Shown: piece after piece, positions 17,196 to 26,307 of the stretch
Position numbering within the stretch: position 1 is the stretch's first letter
How the letters are laid out: the number at the start of each line of letters is the position of its first letter
Made by a program: the position numbers and the translations under genes
The notes under the pieces: generated by a model
Database searches by the model: none
What the model was told of the DNA's origin: nothing
What the model saw: only the letters and a program-made list of their open reading frames with translations
Source: Cytobacillus praedii
GTDB taxonomy: Bacteria > Bacillota > Bacilli > Bacillales > Cytobacillaceae
Direction of reading: 5' to 3'
Length of the DNA: 64,000 nucleotides
Assembly: GCF_001439605.1 (NCBI RefSeq)
Contig: NZ_LMBX01000003.1
Span: 193,805-257,804 of the forward strand

Positions 17196-19127
17196 ATGTC
17201 AGAAGTTGTAAAAGTATCGTTTCCAGATGGAGCAGTGAAGGAGTTTCCAAAAGGAACGACAACAGAAGAGATTGCTGCATCGATCAGTCCAGGACTGAAG
17301 AAAAAATCAATTGCAGGAAAATTTAATGGGCAAATGTATGATCTTCGCCGTCCAATCGAGGAAGATGGAGCAATTGAAATTATTACACAAGATAGTGAGG
17401 AAGCTTTAGAAATTCTGCGTCACAGCTCAGCTCACTTAATGGCTCAGGCGATTAAGCGTTTATATAAAAACGTCAAGCTAGGGGTCGGTCCAGTAATTGA
17501 AGGCGGATTTTACTATGATATCGATCTTGAAGAATCGATTACACCAGAAGATCTGCCGCTGATTGAAAAAGAAATGAAGAAAATTATTAATGAAAATATT
17601 GAGATTGTCCGTAAAGAAGTGAGCCGAGATGAAGCGGTTCAGCTTTTCAAGGAAATCGATGATGAATACAAGCTGGAGCTAATCGAAGCGATTCCTGCTG
17701 ATGAAACGGTTACACTTTATGAGCAAGGCGAGTTCGTTGATCTTTGCCGCGGTGTTCATGTTCCATCTACCGGCAAACTGAAGGAATTTAAACTGTTGAG
17801 CATTGCGGGTGCATACTGGCGCGGAAACAGCGATAATAAAATGCTTCAGCGTATTTATGGAACAGCTTTCTTCAATAAGGAAGGATTAGCAGAGCATTTA
17901 CGTTTGCTTGAAGAAGCGAAAGAACGTGACCATCGTAAAATTGGGAAAGAATTAAGCCTGTTTACAAACTCTCAATTAGTTGGCCAAGGGCTGCCATTAT
18001 GGCTTCCAAAAGGAGCGACGATCCGTCGCATTGTAGAAAGATATATTGTTGATAAAGAAGAACGTCTTGGCTATAGCCATGTGTATACACCAGTCCTAGG
18101 AAGTGTTGAATTATACAAAACTTCAGGTCACTGGGGGCACTATCAGGAAGATATGTTCCCTGTAATGGATATGGATAATGAACAGCTTGTTCTTCGTCCG
18201 ATGAATTGTCCGCACCATATGATGGTATACAAAAATAGCATTCACAGCTATCGTGAGCTTCCGATTCGTATTGCAGAGCTTGGCACAATGCACCGTTATG
18301 AAATGTCAGGTGCATTATCAGGGCTTCAGCGTGTGCGTGGAATGACTTTAAATGATGCACATATCTTTGTTCGTCCTGATCAAATTAAGGATGAATTTAA
18401 GCGTGTCGTTCATTTAATTCTTGATGTGTATAAAGACTTTGATTTAACTAAGTATTCTTTCCGTCTCTCTTACCGTGATCCAGCAGATACAGAGAAGTAT
18501 TATGATGATAATGAGATGTGGGAAAAAGCACAATCGATGTTAAAAGAAGCGATGGATGAATTAGGACTGGATTATTATGAAGCAGAAGGAGAAGCTGCAT
18601 TCTATGGTCCGAAATTAGACGTCCAAGTAAAAACGGCTTTAGGAAAAGAAGAAACTTTATCAACAGTACAGCTTGATTTCCTACAACCGGAGCGCTTCGA
18701 TTTAACATATGTTGGTGAGGATGGAAAGCAGCATCGTCCGGTTGTTATCCACCGCGGCGTCGTTTCAACAATGGAACGCTTCGTTGCCTTCTTAATTGAA
18801 GAATACAAAGGCGCATTCCCTACTTGGCTTGCTCCAGTACAAGTACAGGTAATTCCTGTTTCTCCAGACATTCATTTCGACTATGCGAAACAGGTTCAGG
18901 AGCAATTACAGGCGGAAGGCTTCCGTGTAGAGCTTGATAACCGCAATGAGAAAATCGGTTACAAAATCCGTGAAGCACAAATGCAGAAAATCCCATATAT
19001 GCTTGTAGTTGGTGACAATGAAGTAGCAGAAAAAGCAGTCAATGTCCGCAAATATGGGGAACAGAATTCTGAAACAGTTTCATTTGAAAACTTTATTTCA
19101 GGATTAAAAACAGAAGTAAGACATTAA
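17196..19127 (+). CDS. thrS: Threonyl-tRNA synthetase
   Basis: Class II synthetase charging tRNA-Thr, 643 aa. An N-terminal TGS domain (about 1-64) precedes the editing domain with [10 protein letters not shown] and the catalytic core with the zinc site around [10 protein letters not shown] and [21 protein letters not shown] (motif 2). Motif 3 lies in [16 protein letters not shown]-terminal anticodon-binding domain follows. Ribosome site GGAGGAA 7 nt before ATG. Controlled by the T-box upstream and closed by a terminator at 19130. Confidence 0.98.
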   Translation: MSEVVKVSFPDGAVKEFPKGTTTEEIAASISPGLKKKSIAGKFNGQMYDLRRPIEEDGAIEIITQDSEEALEILRHSSAHLMAQAIKRLYKNVKLGVGPVIEGGFYYDIDLEESITPEDLPLIEKEMKKIINENIEIVRKEVSRDEAVQLFKEIDDEYKLELIEAIPADETVTLYEQGEFVDLCRGVHVPSTGKLKEFKLLSIAGAYWRGNSDNKMLQRIYGTAFFNKEGLAEHLRLLEEAKERDHRKIGKELSLFTNSQLVGQGLPLWLPKGATIRRIVERYIVDKEERLGYSHVYTPVLGSVELYKTSGHWGHYQEDMFPVMDMDNEQLVLRPMNCPHHMMVYKNSIHSYRELPIRIAELGTMHRYEMSGALSGLQRVRGMTLNDAHIFVRPDQIKDEFKRVVHLILDVYKDFDLTKYSFRLSYRDPADTEKYYDDNEMWEKAQSMLKEAMDELGLDYYEAEGEAAFYGPKLDVQVKTALGKEETLSTVQLDFLQPERFDLTYVGEDGKQHRPVVIHRGVVSTMERFVAFLIEEYKGAFPTWLAPVQVQVIPVSPDIHFDYAKQVQEQLQAEGFRVELDNRNEKIGYKIREAQMQKIPYMLVVGDNEVAEKAVNVRKYGEQNSETVSFENFISGLKTEVRH

Positions 19128-19129
19128 TA

Positions 19130-19155
19130 AAAAGAGAGGCATATGCCTCTCTTTT
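19130..19155. terminator. Terminator after thrS
   Basis: Perfect palindrome AAAAGAGAGGCAT/ATGCCTCTCTTTT. Confidence 0.88.
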
Positions 19156-19210
19156 GTTCATGAAAAATGTTATTCCACATATTAGTACCTTTTTAAATCG
19201 TAAAAACTAC

Positions 19211-19297
19211 TTGCATGATTTCCTTTCTGTTGTTATAATTCAATTCGTTGTTATAAAAATTATACGTTTGACATGATATACAACTTTGTGATATAGT
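19211..19297 (+). promoter_or_regulatory. Two tandem SigA promoters before infC leader
   Basis: Upstream one: TTGCAT (19211-19216), 17 nt, TATAAT (19234-19239) with TG at -14. Downstream one: TTGACA (19268-19273), 18 nt, TATAGT (19292-19297). Confidence 0.7.
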
Positions 19298-19317
19298 ATC
19301 TAAGGTAATTGAATACA

Positions 19318-19450
19318 GTTTGAGGAAAAGAAGAAGCACCCGCTTCTCACCTGATTGACGCTTATGTCAGCTGTTAGCAGGTTTTACGTGAACATTTTTT
19401 AAGTTTAAATTTGTCCGTAAAGTGTGGGTGTTATCATCCACACTTTTTTT
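19318..19450 (+). promoter_or_regulatory. L20-type leader of infC-rpmI-rplT with attenuator
   Basis: Leader with a large fold in which AAGAAGCACCCGCTTCTC is followed by CACCTGATTGACG and later GCAGGT, then a terminator where AAGTGTGG (19420-19427) pairs with CCACACTT (19439-19446) before six or more T. This matches the layout of the Bacillus L20 leader, where ribosomal protein L20 binds and promotes premature termination. Identification is by position and recalled features. Confidence 0.8.
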
Positions 19451-19621
19451 ATTTGCTTAAACAAATCTGCTCCATCTGAGCCAGAATGAAATGTATTACT
19501 TGCGACTTTAGTTTTGGTCTAGTGCAGCTGGCAGCTTCTTATAAAATCAAGAAGTATGCGCTTTACGTGTCATTCTTGACCCAAACATTGTGTTCGCATT
19601 AAACCTTGGAGGTGTCTAACT

Positions 19622-20140
19622 ATTAGCAAAGATATGTTGTTAAACGAGGGCATTCGCGCCCGCGAAATTCGTCTCATTGATCAGAATGGCGAGCAATTAG
19701 GTATTAAAACAAAAACCGAAGCACTTGAAATTGCGGCTCGTGTAAATCTGGATCTTGTTCTAGTTGCACCGAATGCAAAGCCTCCTGTAGGCCGTATCAT
19801 GGACTACGGTAAGTTCAAATTCGAGCAGCAGAAGAAAGAGAAAGAAGCTCGTAAAAATCAAAAGATCATTAGTATTAAAGAAGTTCGTCTGAGTCCAACA
19901 ATTGAGGAACATGATTTTAATACAAAACTTCGCAATGCGATTAAATTCCTTGAAAAAGGCGATAAAGTAAAAGCATCAATCCGTTTCAAAGGACGTGCGA
20001 TTACTCATAAGGAAATTGGCCAGCGCGTTTTAATCCGATTTGCACAAGCGTGTAATGAAGTTGGGGTTGTGGAATCACATCCAAAAATGGACGGCCGAAG
20101 CATGTTTATGGTCTTAGCACCTAAAAACAATGACAAGTAA
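19622..20140 (+). CDS. infC: Translation initiation factor IF-3, AUU start
   Basis: IF-3 binds the 30S subunit, keeps it free and checks the start codon; 172 aa. The proposed start is ATT at 19622, giving [10 protein letters not shown], with GGAGGTG seven nt upstream. The first ATG, at 19634, has no ribosome site. AUU starts for infC are known in E. coli and in B. subtilis (where the protein begins ISKDM) and allow IF-3 to limit its own synthesis. The body has [26 protein letters not shown] and [19 protein letters not shown], all conserved. Heads infC-rpmI-rplT. Confidence 0.93.
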   Translation: MSKDMLLNEGIRAREIRLIDQNGEQLGIKTKTEALEIAARVNLDLVLVAPNAKPPVGRIMDYGKFKFEQQKKEKEARKNQKIISIKEVRLSPTIEEHDFNTKLRNAIKFLEKGDKVKASIRFKGRAITHKEIGQRVLIRFAQACNEVGVVESHPKMDGRSMFMVLAPKNNDK

Positions 20141-20155
20141 GAGGAGGAATTCCAA

Positions 20156-20356
20156 ATGCCAAAAATGAAAACTCACCGCGGCGCTGCTAAGCGTTTCAAA
20201 AGAACAGGATCTGGTAAACTTAAGCGTTCACACGCTTACAGAAGCCATATGTTCGCTAACAAATCACAAAAACAAAAGCGTAAGCTTCGCAAAGGAACTC
20301 TTGTTTCTTCAGGCGATTACAAACGCATCCGTAACTTACTAGTAAATCTTAAGTAA
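20156..20356 (+). CDS. rpmI: 50S ribosomal protein L35
   Basis: 66 aa, very basic, with the family start [20 protein letters not shown] and end RIRNLL. Located 15 bp after infC with AGAGGAGG before the ATG; part of the infC-rpmI-rplT operon under the L20 leader. Confidence 0.98.
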   Translation: MPKMKTHRGAAKRFKRTGSGKLKRSHAYRSHMFANKSQKQKRKLRKGTLVSSGDYKRIRNLLVNLK

Positions 20357-20382
20357 TATCTCGAAATTAGGAGGGAAATCAT

Positions 20383-20742
20383 ATGCCACGTGTAAAAGGC
20401 GGTACTGTTACTCGCAAACGTCGTAAAAAAGTTCTTAAATTAGCTAAAGGTTATTATGGTTCAAAACATACATTATATAAAGTTGCTAACCAACAAGTAA
20501 TGAAATCTTTAATGTATGCATACCGCGATCGTCGTCAGAAAAAGCGCGACTTCCGCAAACTATGGGTTACTCGTATTAACGCAGCAGCTCGTATGAACGG
20601 TCTTTCTTACAGCCGTTTAATGCATGGTTTAAAGCTTGCTGGCATCGAAGTAAACCGCAAAATGCTTGCTGAATTAGCAATCGCTGACGAAAAAGCATTT
20701 GCTGAATTAGCATCAGTTGCTAAGCAAAATTTAAATAAATAA
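20383..20742 (+). CDS. rplT: 50S ribosomal protein L20
   Basis: 119 aa, basic N-terminus ([20 protein letters not shown]) and the conserved globular end with [20 protein letters not shown]. Assembles on 23S rRNA early and is the expected repressor of the operon through the leader at 19.3-19.45 kb. Ribosome site AGGAGGG. Followed by an R2 repeat and then a terminator. Confidence 0.98.
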   Translation: MPRVKGGTVTRKRRKKVLKLAKGYYGSKHTLYKVANQQVMKSLMYAYRDRRQKKRDFRKLWVTRINAAARMNGLSYSRLMHGLKLAGIEVNRKMLAELAIADEKAFAELASVAKQNLNK

Positions 20743-20754
20743 TCTTGCTAGATA

Positions 20755-20872
20755 TGCGAAAGCGGCTTGATTAGCTCCGACAAGCATAAGGCAGGCCTGC
20801 AGGAAGGTTGTTAGCTAACCTTCTTGCAGGTTTGGCTTATGACCTCGAGGGGCTAGGACGCTTGCGCTAGGC
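20755..20872. repeat. R2 repeat unit, copy 3 (reverse orientation)
   Basis: On the minus strand it reads GCCTAGCGCAAGCGTCCTAG, CCCCTCGAGGTCATAAGCC, an inner hairpin (AAGGTT against AACCTTCCTG), CTTATGCTTGTCGG and AATCAAGCCGC. Same plan as the pair at 8.7-8.95 kb, inverted. Lies just after rplT and before the terminator. Confidence 0.75.
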
Positions 20873-20873
20873 A

Positions 20874-20913
20874 TAAAAAAAGCCATTCTCTTTTTAGGAG
20901 GATGGTTTTTTGT
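20874..20913 (+). terminator. Terminator after rplT
   Basis: AAAAAGCCAT pairs with ATGGTTTTTT (one G-T) around a loop of about 15 nt. Confidence 0.65.
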
Positions 20914-20943
20914 CTATTGTAGAGATGCGAAAGGAGAGTAGAA

Positions 20944-21216
20944 ATGATTAATTTACTGATGATTTATTTCTTAATTATTAATTTCTTTGGCTTTTACATA
21001 ATGAAGGCAGATAAAGAAAAAGCCAGGAAGCACGAGTATCGAATTAGTGAAAAAACATTATGGCTTGTTGCACTCGTTTTAGGAGCAATAGGAATGACAC
21101 TCGGAATGAATGCTTTTCGGCACAAAACCAAACATATTCAGTTTAAATTTGGATTGCCTTTACTTGCTTTGGCTGATATCGCACTATGCCTGTACCTATT
21201 TAATCTTTTGTCATAA
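20944..21216 (+). CDS. ysdA: YsdA, small DUF1294 membrane protein
   Basis: 90-aa protein with three hydrophobic segments and a basic loop (KADKEKARKHEYRI). The family signature is present: FYIMKADKEKA near the N-terminus and RHKTKHIQFKFGLPL near the end. It is downstream of rplT, as is B. subtilis ysdA. Function unknown. AAAGGAGAG precedes the ATG. Confidence 0.85.
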   Translation: MINLLMIYFLIINFFGFYIMKADKEKARKHEYRISEKTLWLVALVLGAIGMTLGMNAFRHKTKHIQFKFGLPLLALADIALCLYLFNLLS

Positions 21217-21279
21217 CCAGCTTGGCTTTTCAATAAGCTGTAAGAGACTAGTGGAAACTGGATACTGAGGTGAGTGAAG

Positions 21280-21849
21280 GTGGATGATCAACTGACAATG
21301 CTGTTTGTGATGGTTGAAACAGCTGGTATATTAGCGCCAATTGCCTTTATTTTATTTCATATTCTGCGGCAGTTTTTATTTATTCCTGTTCCTCTCGTTT
21401 GCTTAACCGGCGGAATATTGTTCGGGAGCTTCTTTGGCAGTGTTTTTTCAATGATTGGTTTAATGCTTAGCAGTATGATCTTTTACATGTTGATTAATAA
21501 AATGCCGAAAACGCATAAAAAACTAAGCAAATTAAAAAAACGCTGGTTTGGAGAATACCGGAATTTAACTGTAGGCCAAGTAGCTGTTTTACGATTAATT
21601 CCATTTATTCATTATCATCTATTAAACTTTTGCCTAATTGAAAGAAATAAAAGCTTTCAAGATTACATGAAGCATTCGTGGATAACGAACTTGCCATTAG
21701 CGATTTTTTATACTGTATTTGGTGAGTTTATTAGCAGATTTACTCCTTCTATGATTTTATTAATCCTGTTCTCGTTAGCCATTCTTGTATTTATTTTAAG
21801 GGAAAAAGTAACGATCATTAAGTGGAAAGAATTTTTTAAAACGGTATAA
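21280..21849 (+). CDS. TVP38/TMEM64 (DedA-like) membrane protein
   Basis: About 189 aa with five hydrophobic segments. The motif LTGGILFGSFFG and the later GQVAVLRLIPFIHYHLLNF match the SNARE-associated/TVP38 superfamily, thought to move or balance membrane lipids. Start GTG at 21280 is chosen for GAGGTG 7 nt upstream; a GTG at 21274 is closer to it and less likely. Ends in a terminator shared with ysdB coming the other way. Substrate not known. Confidence 0.75.
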   Translation: MDDQLTMLFVMVETAGILAPIAFILFHILRQFLFIPVPLVCLTGGILFGSFFGSVFSMIGLMLSSMIFYMLINKMPKTHKKLSKLKKRWFGEYRNLTVGQVAVLRLIPFIHYHLLNFCLIERNKSFQDYMKHSWITNLPLAIFYTVFGEFISRFTPSMILLILFSLAILVFILREKVTIIKWKEFFKTV

Positions 21850-21851
21850 GA

Positions 21852-21886
21852 AAAACGTTCGGAAAGAAATAACCGAACGTTTTTTA
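21852..21886. terminator. Bidirectional terminator between two convergent genes
   Basis: AAAACGTTCGG and CCGAACGTTTTTT pair; T-runs are available in both directions. It serves the TVP38 gene and ysdB. Confidence 0.85.
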
Positions 21887-22300
21887 GATGAGGTCACCAA
21901 ACGGTGTGGTTGAGGAATGGCCCTTTTCCATAAATTCCTTAATTGGACTTTTCCAATCGACTCTTGCATTTGGGTATTGCTCAGTAATCTTTCTTTCAAT
22001 GAAATGGAAATCCTCCCGCACCATGCCTTTTAGAGCGGATGTACTGCGAGGCCAAACAAAGATGGAAATGACCTCAAAGGCATTATCAGTCGTGCCTAAA
22101 TATTTTTCTCCTTCAAATAATACACCTTTATAAGTAATTAAAAAGTTTTTACGGACATTGTTTTGATCATCCAAAAAATAATAGCGCTTTTGCTCATGGG
22201 CAAGTTCAAGCTTGCGCTTCGGATTTAGTAAATATCTTACAGTTGTATATATTAGAAAGATAATAAGAGCAAATAAAAGAAAGCGTAACAGCCACATCAT
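21884..22300 (-). CDS. ysdB: YsdB, SigW-pathway protein
   Basis: 138-aa protein with an N-terminal membrane anchor (MMWLLRFLLFALIIFLIY) and a cytoplasmic domain containing KGVLFEGEKYLGTTDNAFEV. It matches the protein annotated in B. subtilis as sigma-W pathway protein YsdB. The start at 22300 (or 22297) has GGAGGG six nt upstream; frames reaching further back overlap its promoter. A SigW-type promoter precedes it, in agreement with the name. Biochemical role unknown. Confidence 0.85.
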   Translation of the reverse strand: MMWLLRFLLFALIIFLIYTTVRYLLNPKRKLELAHEQKRYYFLDDQNNVRKNFLITYKGVLFEGEKYLGTTDNAFEVISIFVWPRSTSALKGMVREDFHFIERKITEQYPNARVDWKSPIKEFMEKGHSSTTPFGDLI

Positions 22301-22330
22301 AACAAGCCCTCCAATGCATTTTCCTTTACA

Positions 22331-22356
22331 TACGGATAGACAACAAAAAAGTTTCA
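22331..22356 (-). promoter_or_regulatory. Sigma-W-type promoter of ysdB
   Basis: On the minus strand: TGAAAC (22356-22351), T-rich 16-nt spacer, CGTA (22334-22331). Same spacing as the hflK promoter at 2742. Confidence 0.78.
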
Positions 22357-22439
22357 TCTTTTTTTTTATTTGTTATAATTTTTATATCCTCATAAATAAA
22401 TATGTAAACGGATAGGTTGAAAAATTAGGACGGTGACTC

Positions 22440-22931
22440 ATGAATTATCAAAAGTTAATTGAAATGCAAAAGGGTCTTGATCAGCATATCGAAAGCCAGC
22501 ATCAATTGGAGAACGAAGATTTGTTTGATCTTAAAATACTTGCCTTGTTAGTTGAGTTAGGTGAATTGGCAAATGAAACAAGATGTTTTAAATTTTGGAG
22601 TTTAAAGCCCTCTTCTCCTAAGAAAACAATCTTAGAAGAATTTGTAGACGGAGTTCATTTTATTCTTTCTCTTGGAATAGAGTGTGGTTTTGAAAAGGGA
22701 ATGGACTATAGCGGGGAGACGGAAAGCGAAGAATCAATCACAGATCAGTTTTTGCTTGTTTATGAGATAGTAAGCCAATTCAAAGAAAGCAAAAGCTTAA
22801 ATGATTATCAGAAACTGTTCCAGGCATATATTCACTTAGGGGAGCTATTAGGCTTTCATGCAGAAGATATTGAAAAGGCATATATTGATAAAAATGAAGT
22901 AAATTATCAAAGGCAAAAGGAAGGATATTAG
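22440..22931 (+). CDS. dUTP diphosphatase, all-alpha type
   Basis: Hydrolyses dUTP to dUMP and PPi, keeping uracil out of DNA. 163 aa of the dimeric, MazG-like dUTPase_2 family. Metal-binding acids appear as ELGELANETRCFKFW and, after a gap, EEFVDGVHFILSLG, followed by the C-terminal KNEVNYQRQKEGY. The gene is absent from this position in B. subtilis. It lies between ysdB and the spore-surface cluster, with GGACGGTGA before the ATG. Confidence 0.85.
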   Translation: MNYQKLIEMQKGLDQHIESQHQLENEDLFDLKILALLVELGELANETRCFKFWSLKPSSPKKTILEEFVDGVHFILSLGIECGFEKGMDYSGETESEESITDQFLLVYEIVSQFKESKSLNDYQKLFQAYIHLGELLGFHAEDIEKAYIDKNEVNYQRQKEGY

Positions 22932-23092
22932 GATATTTTTCCTCATAGGCAGTCATGGTGAATCTAGAAATTTATGAAAAATTTTATAAAAAAAATATAA
23001 GTTAAGGTTACTTGTCCACTCCAATTGAATTTATTGACATAAGTTATAGAGAAACAAAAAGCAAAATCAATATTCAATAAGGAGTGGAATGA

Positions 23093-23929
23093 ATGAGAAA
23101 AGTCAATAATGGATGCTGTGGACAAGGTGTGAAACTAGGTAGTAATCATGAGGTATGTCCACCGCTGCCTGCATGTCAAGAGGCTAAATCAAAGACATTA
23201 TTTTGTGAAGCCGACCAGTTTGCAGTTGCAGACACAATAGAAGAAACGGTTGTTCTTGCAGATGTATTAATTCAAACATTATCAGAAGCAGATGTACACC
23301 TTCCTGTTCCCGCAAGAGATATCAAGCAAATTCGAAAAAATGTAAGATTAACACAATGCAAGGCTCTTCCAGTTGTTGGCAACCCGCTTTTAGTTAAGCT
23401 ATTTGTGGAAGGTTTTGTTCACAAAAATATTCAATTTGTCGATAGCTGCAGCGGATTCGTAAGGGACTTTAATGTAAATGTTCCATTTAAGTGCTTTCAA
23501 CAAGTAGAATTGGCTAACCCTGTTGCCTTTCCTTTCGGTGAATTTAGCGTGAAAAGTAATGTTCTTGAAAGAAGACAGCTTGCTAAGGATGGAATGGGAG
23601 CAGATCGCTGCAATTTTGGTTCATTAACATTTGAAGTGAATACTGAGCCGATTAATTGCAAATTGCTTGCATCTGCTGTGAATCAATGGGATATTTTACA
23701 CAATTTTGATCAATTTGGCCGCTTCAATAAAATTACAGAAAAGATGGAAGTAATTCTAATTATTAAATTGACTCAAAAACAACAAATTGTAGCCGGTGGA
23801 CCAACTCCTGGAACTGCTGGGGCTATTTGTGAACAGGCAGTGACTGATGTAGAGACTATGGAAACAATTCAAAATGAAGCAACACCACTAAATGTTTGGG
23901 AAAAGTTTAAAAATATTACAGGTCAATAA
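23093..23929 (+). CDS. SPOCS-like spore surface protein A (CsxC-type)
   Basis: 278-aa Cys-rich protein. The N-terminus (NNGCCGQGVKLG) has Cys pairs. Residues 55-130 follow a SPOCS-like pattern (VVLADVLIQ, DIKQIRKNVRLTQCK, LFVEGFVHKNIQFVD), as in SipL/SpoVID-related and CsxC-type exosporium proteins. The C-terminal part ends with KMEVILIIKLTQKQQIV. It is a clear relative of the protein encoded at 25.4-26.2 kb. Start ATG follows AAGGAGTGG. A role in the coat or exosporium is inferred from family and neighbours; I am not certain of the exact family name. Confidence 0.65.
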   Translation: MRKVNNGCCGQGVKLGSNHEVCPPLPACQEAKSKTLFCEADQFAVADTIEETVVLADVLIQTLSEADVHLPVPARDIKQIRKNVRLTQCKALPVVGNPLLVKLFVEGFVHKNIQFVDSCSGFVRDFNVNVPFKCFQQVELANPVAFPFGEFSVKSNVLERRQLAKDGMGADRCNFGSLTFEVNTEPINCKLLASAVNQWDILHNFDQFGRFNKITEKMEVILIIKLTQKQQIVAGGPTPGTAGAICEQAVTDVETMETIQNEATPLNVWEKFKNITGQ

Positions 23930-23942
23930 TGATCAATGAATG

Positions 23943-23983
23943 AAGTGAAAGGGGTGCTGTAATTGAATGCACCCCTTTCACTT
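23943..23983. terminator. Bidirectional terminator, perfect 15-bp stem
   Basis: AAGTGAAAGGGGTGC (23943-23957) pairs perfectly with GCACCCCTTTCACTT (23969-23983), between two convergent spore genes. Confidence 0.9.
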
Positions 23984-23987
23984 ATTT

Positions 23988-25337
23988 TTAAAGAAAAGGT
24001 TTTATGGAATGAACATCCATATACTGTTTCTGTAAAAGATCAATTGATAGTTGGATGCTGCCTTTAATATGAAGATAGGATGTTTTTTTCTCTGAGCTAA
24101 GCTCCTTATGCCAAGTAATGCTTGTGTTGCGCAGATCAAACTCTATGTCATCAGCAAAAACTTGTTCACATGTTTGATGGGTGCTAATTTCATTTTCGAG
24201 AGGACATGAAAACAAAAATTCACTTTGATTCCTATTAGGCAAAATTGGCTGAGAACTCCACTGAATGTTTACAATTTTTTTCCATGAGATAGGAATCTTA
24301 AGGACACAAATATCGCGAGAAGGATCATCCTCTATATATTCGATATTAGCCATTAATGTTCCAGTCAATAGTAAAGTATCTGAAGGTAAAAGGATATGAT
24401 AATTTAAAGATGGACTAGACCATTCAATTTTTGTTACATTGGCGGTTGGCTTCAATAAATCGAAGGAATCCCAAATATCAATATTTATGTCGACTTTAGC
24501 AAGCAAAACTGGGAACTTCACTATTTTTTTTTGTGTGTTTATTGTTGTAGTATTCTTGAACTCTGTAAAATGGCTAGATTCATTTGTGTCATCACTAATG
24601 ATGGAAGACTCCTCTAATGATAGGTATGGTCTATCCTGTACAAAAGAACGTTCCTTTTCTTCTAATATAGAAAATTGCTCCTTTACAGTATGAACTTCCC
24701 TTAGCATGGAGGAAATCCTTTCGAGAATAGTCGGAGATTTTCTTTGTTCTGATAGAGATTCCAACACCTGGGCAAGGTTTGAAGATGATTCATCGAGGAT
24801 GATAAATTCCTCATCTGGACCCGCTTCATCTAGTAAAGAATAAAAAGGGGACTCTTCTTTAATATTAGAAGAGTCATTATTTTGTATGGAAGAGGATTCA
24901 TCCTGTTTTTCAAAGATTAATTCGTTGACAGGTTCCTCATAGCTGTCATCCGTATATTCCTGGATCGATGCATCATCCGTTATTCGATCAGAATTCTCCT
25001 GTTGTATTAGATCGTCATTCCTTCTGGAAGTCTTTCTAAATGTCGAACGTGTCTCTCTGATCATTGGTGAAGTTGGAGTCAGCAAATAAGTTTTCTTCTC
25101 CTTCATTTGTATGGGGGCATCATTGAATTCCTCACTGCTTTCCTCTTCTTCGTTCAATAAATCCTCTTGTTCGTATTCAAAATCGGCTTTTGCTTGCTCC
25201 GATTCATTTCTATTGATGACCGGAGGAGGATAGATTAAAGGAGTAGAGGTGATTTGCTGATTCGTTTTACTATAGATTGAACCAAATGAATGAACATTTG
25301 ATTTACGATGAGTACCGATATTCTTTATTTTTTTCAT
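23988..25337 (-). CDS. Acidic/Ser-rich protein with C-terminal SPOCS-like domain
   Basis: 449-aa protein in two parts. Residues 1-260 are low-complexity, rich in Glu, Ser and Asp (EEESSEEFNDAP, SSSIQNNDSSN), with several RxxR and Lys-rich patches near TFRKTSRR. Residues about 270-449 form a beta-rich domain starting KFPVLLAKVDINIDI and containing LLPSDTLLLTGTLMANIEYIED, which lines up with the SPOCS-like domains of both neighbours. It recalls BC_2427-type exosporium proteins of the B. cereus group, but that is memory, not a search. The start at 25337 has a weak ribosome site (AGAAGTG). Confidence 0.6.
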   Translation of the reverse strand: MKKIKNIGTHRKSNVHSFGSIYSKTNQQITSTPLIYPPPVINRNESEQAKADFEYEQEDLLNEEEESSEEFNDAPIQMKEKKTYLLTPTSPMIRETRSTFRKTSRRNDDLIQQENSDRITDDASIQEYTDDSYEEPVNELIFEKQDESSSIQNNDSSNIKEESPFYSLLDEAGPDEEFIILDESSSNLAQVLESLSEQRKSPTILERISSMLREVHTVKEQFSILEEKERSFVQDRPYLSLEESSIISDDTNESSHFTEFKNTTTINTQKKIVKFPVLLAKVDINIDIWDSFDLLKPTANVTKIEWSSPSLNYHILLPSDTLLLTGTLMANIEYIEDDPSRDICVLKIPISWKKIVNIQWSSQPILPNRNQSEFLFSCPLENEISTHQTCEQVFADDIEFDLRNTSITWHKELSSEKKTSYLHIKGSIQLSIDLLQKQYMDVHSIKPFL

Positions 25338-25411
25338 CACTTCTGGAAGGTGCTGCCTGTAAAAGCATCCTCTCCAATGCCCTCCTCCCTTTTTTTCTGC
25401 CGTGAATTCCT

Positions 25412-26167
25412 CTAATAATCACAATCATGCTTATCTTCATGTGCTTTAGAGTGAAAAATTTGTACTTGTTGTTTTTGCAGTACTTTAATAATGAGATCAA
25501 CAACCATTTTTTCTTCCATTTTTGTAAAAGTTCCTTCCCCTAGGTGATATGGGAGAGGGCATCGATCTATCGCTTCGTCCCATTCAATAATATTGCTCGA
25601 GATTAATTCACAGTATGGAAGTTCATTATAAAATTGAGTACTTTCTTGATGAAACTGTGAAAGATCAGTTGTTTGCAGTTCTTTATTTTTTTGGCAACCA
25701 TTTGGCAGGTGTTTAGATACGAGAAAGTCAAATTCATTGCGCATGTTCACAAGTGGTATGTCAGGCTTTGCTAAAAAGTCTTTTATTTCTGTTACACTTT
25801 GAAAAGGAATATCAACAGTGAGTGAAAGTAAATTTGATGAAATGCTCTTTTTTCTGTAATCTATATTATTTTTGCATGGGCTTGCATACTGAATATTTTT
25901 ACGGACAAATCCCTTTACAAATAATTTTTTTGTGGGTAATAGAAGTCTGCATTGCGTTAATTTTATACTCTTTTTAATATCTTTAATTTCTAATACGGGT
26001 GCTGGAAACTTTATTAAGGCATCTAAATGTATTTGTACATCAACCTCAGCTAATACCACCGGTACTTTAGTAAGTATTAAAGGGTGATCATGACAGTGGC
26101 AATCATCATCATCATTATTGTTATTAAAGAGTAAATGATAGTCATTCATGTTATTTTCATCAGACAT
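25412..26167 (-). CDS. SPOCS-like spore surface protein B
   Basis: 251-aa protein related to the one at 23.1-23.9 kb. The shared core is VPVVLAEVDVQI, EIKDIKKSIKLTQCRLLLP, LFVKGFVRKNIQYASP, then TVDIPFQ, and a shared ending KMEEKMVVDLIIKVLQKQQV. The N-terminus has an Asn/Asp/His run (NNNNDDDDCHCHDHP) that may bind metal. Start at 26167 has GGAGGAGG 7 nt upstream; an in-frame ATG at 26188 would put that site inside the gene. Role in the spore surface is inferred. Confidence 0.65.
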   Translation of the reverse strand: MSDENNMNDYHLLFNNNNDDDDCHCHDHPLILTKVPVVLAEVDVQIHLDALIKFPAPVLEIKDIKKSIKLTQCRLLLPTKKLFVKGFVRKNIQYASPCKNNIDYRKKSISSNLLSLTVDIPFQSVTEIKDFLAKPDIPLVNMRNEFDFLVSKHLPNGCQKNKELQTTDLSQFHQESTQFYNELPYCELISSNIIEWDEAIDRCPLPYHLGEGTFTKMEEKMVVDLIIKVLQKQQVQIFHSKAHEDKHDCDY

Positions 26168-26265
26168 TTGGGCTCCTCCTCCATTCATACTAATGCATCC
26201 TATGCAGGAAATTAGTCTATGTTTCGGTTAATGCCCATTGGATTTTTGGAATTAATAAAAGTAAA

Positions 26266-26289
26266 AAAGCCCAATATAAATATTGGGCT
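26266..26289 (-). terminator. Terminator after the CotY/CotZ gene (minus strand)
   Basis: AAGCCCAATA/TATTGGGCTT stem with a T-run on the minus strand just downstream of the stop at 26308. Confidence 0.82.
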
Positions 26290-26307
26290 TGGCTTAAATC
26301 TACAAAT

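Noticed and set aside
17962..18360. Minus-strand frame of 132 codons within thrS
   Set aside because: Shadow of a strongly conserved synthetase gene with no own signals.
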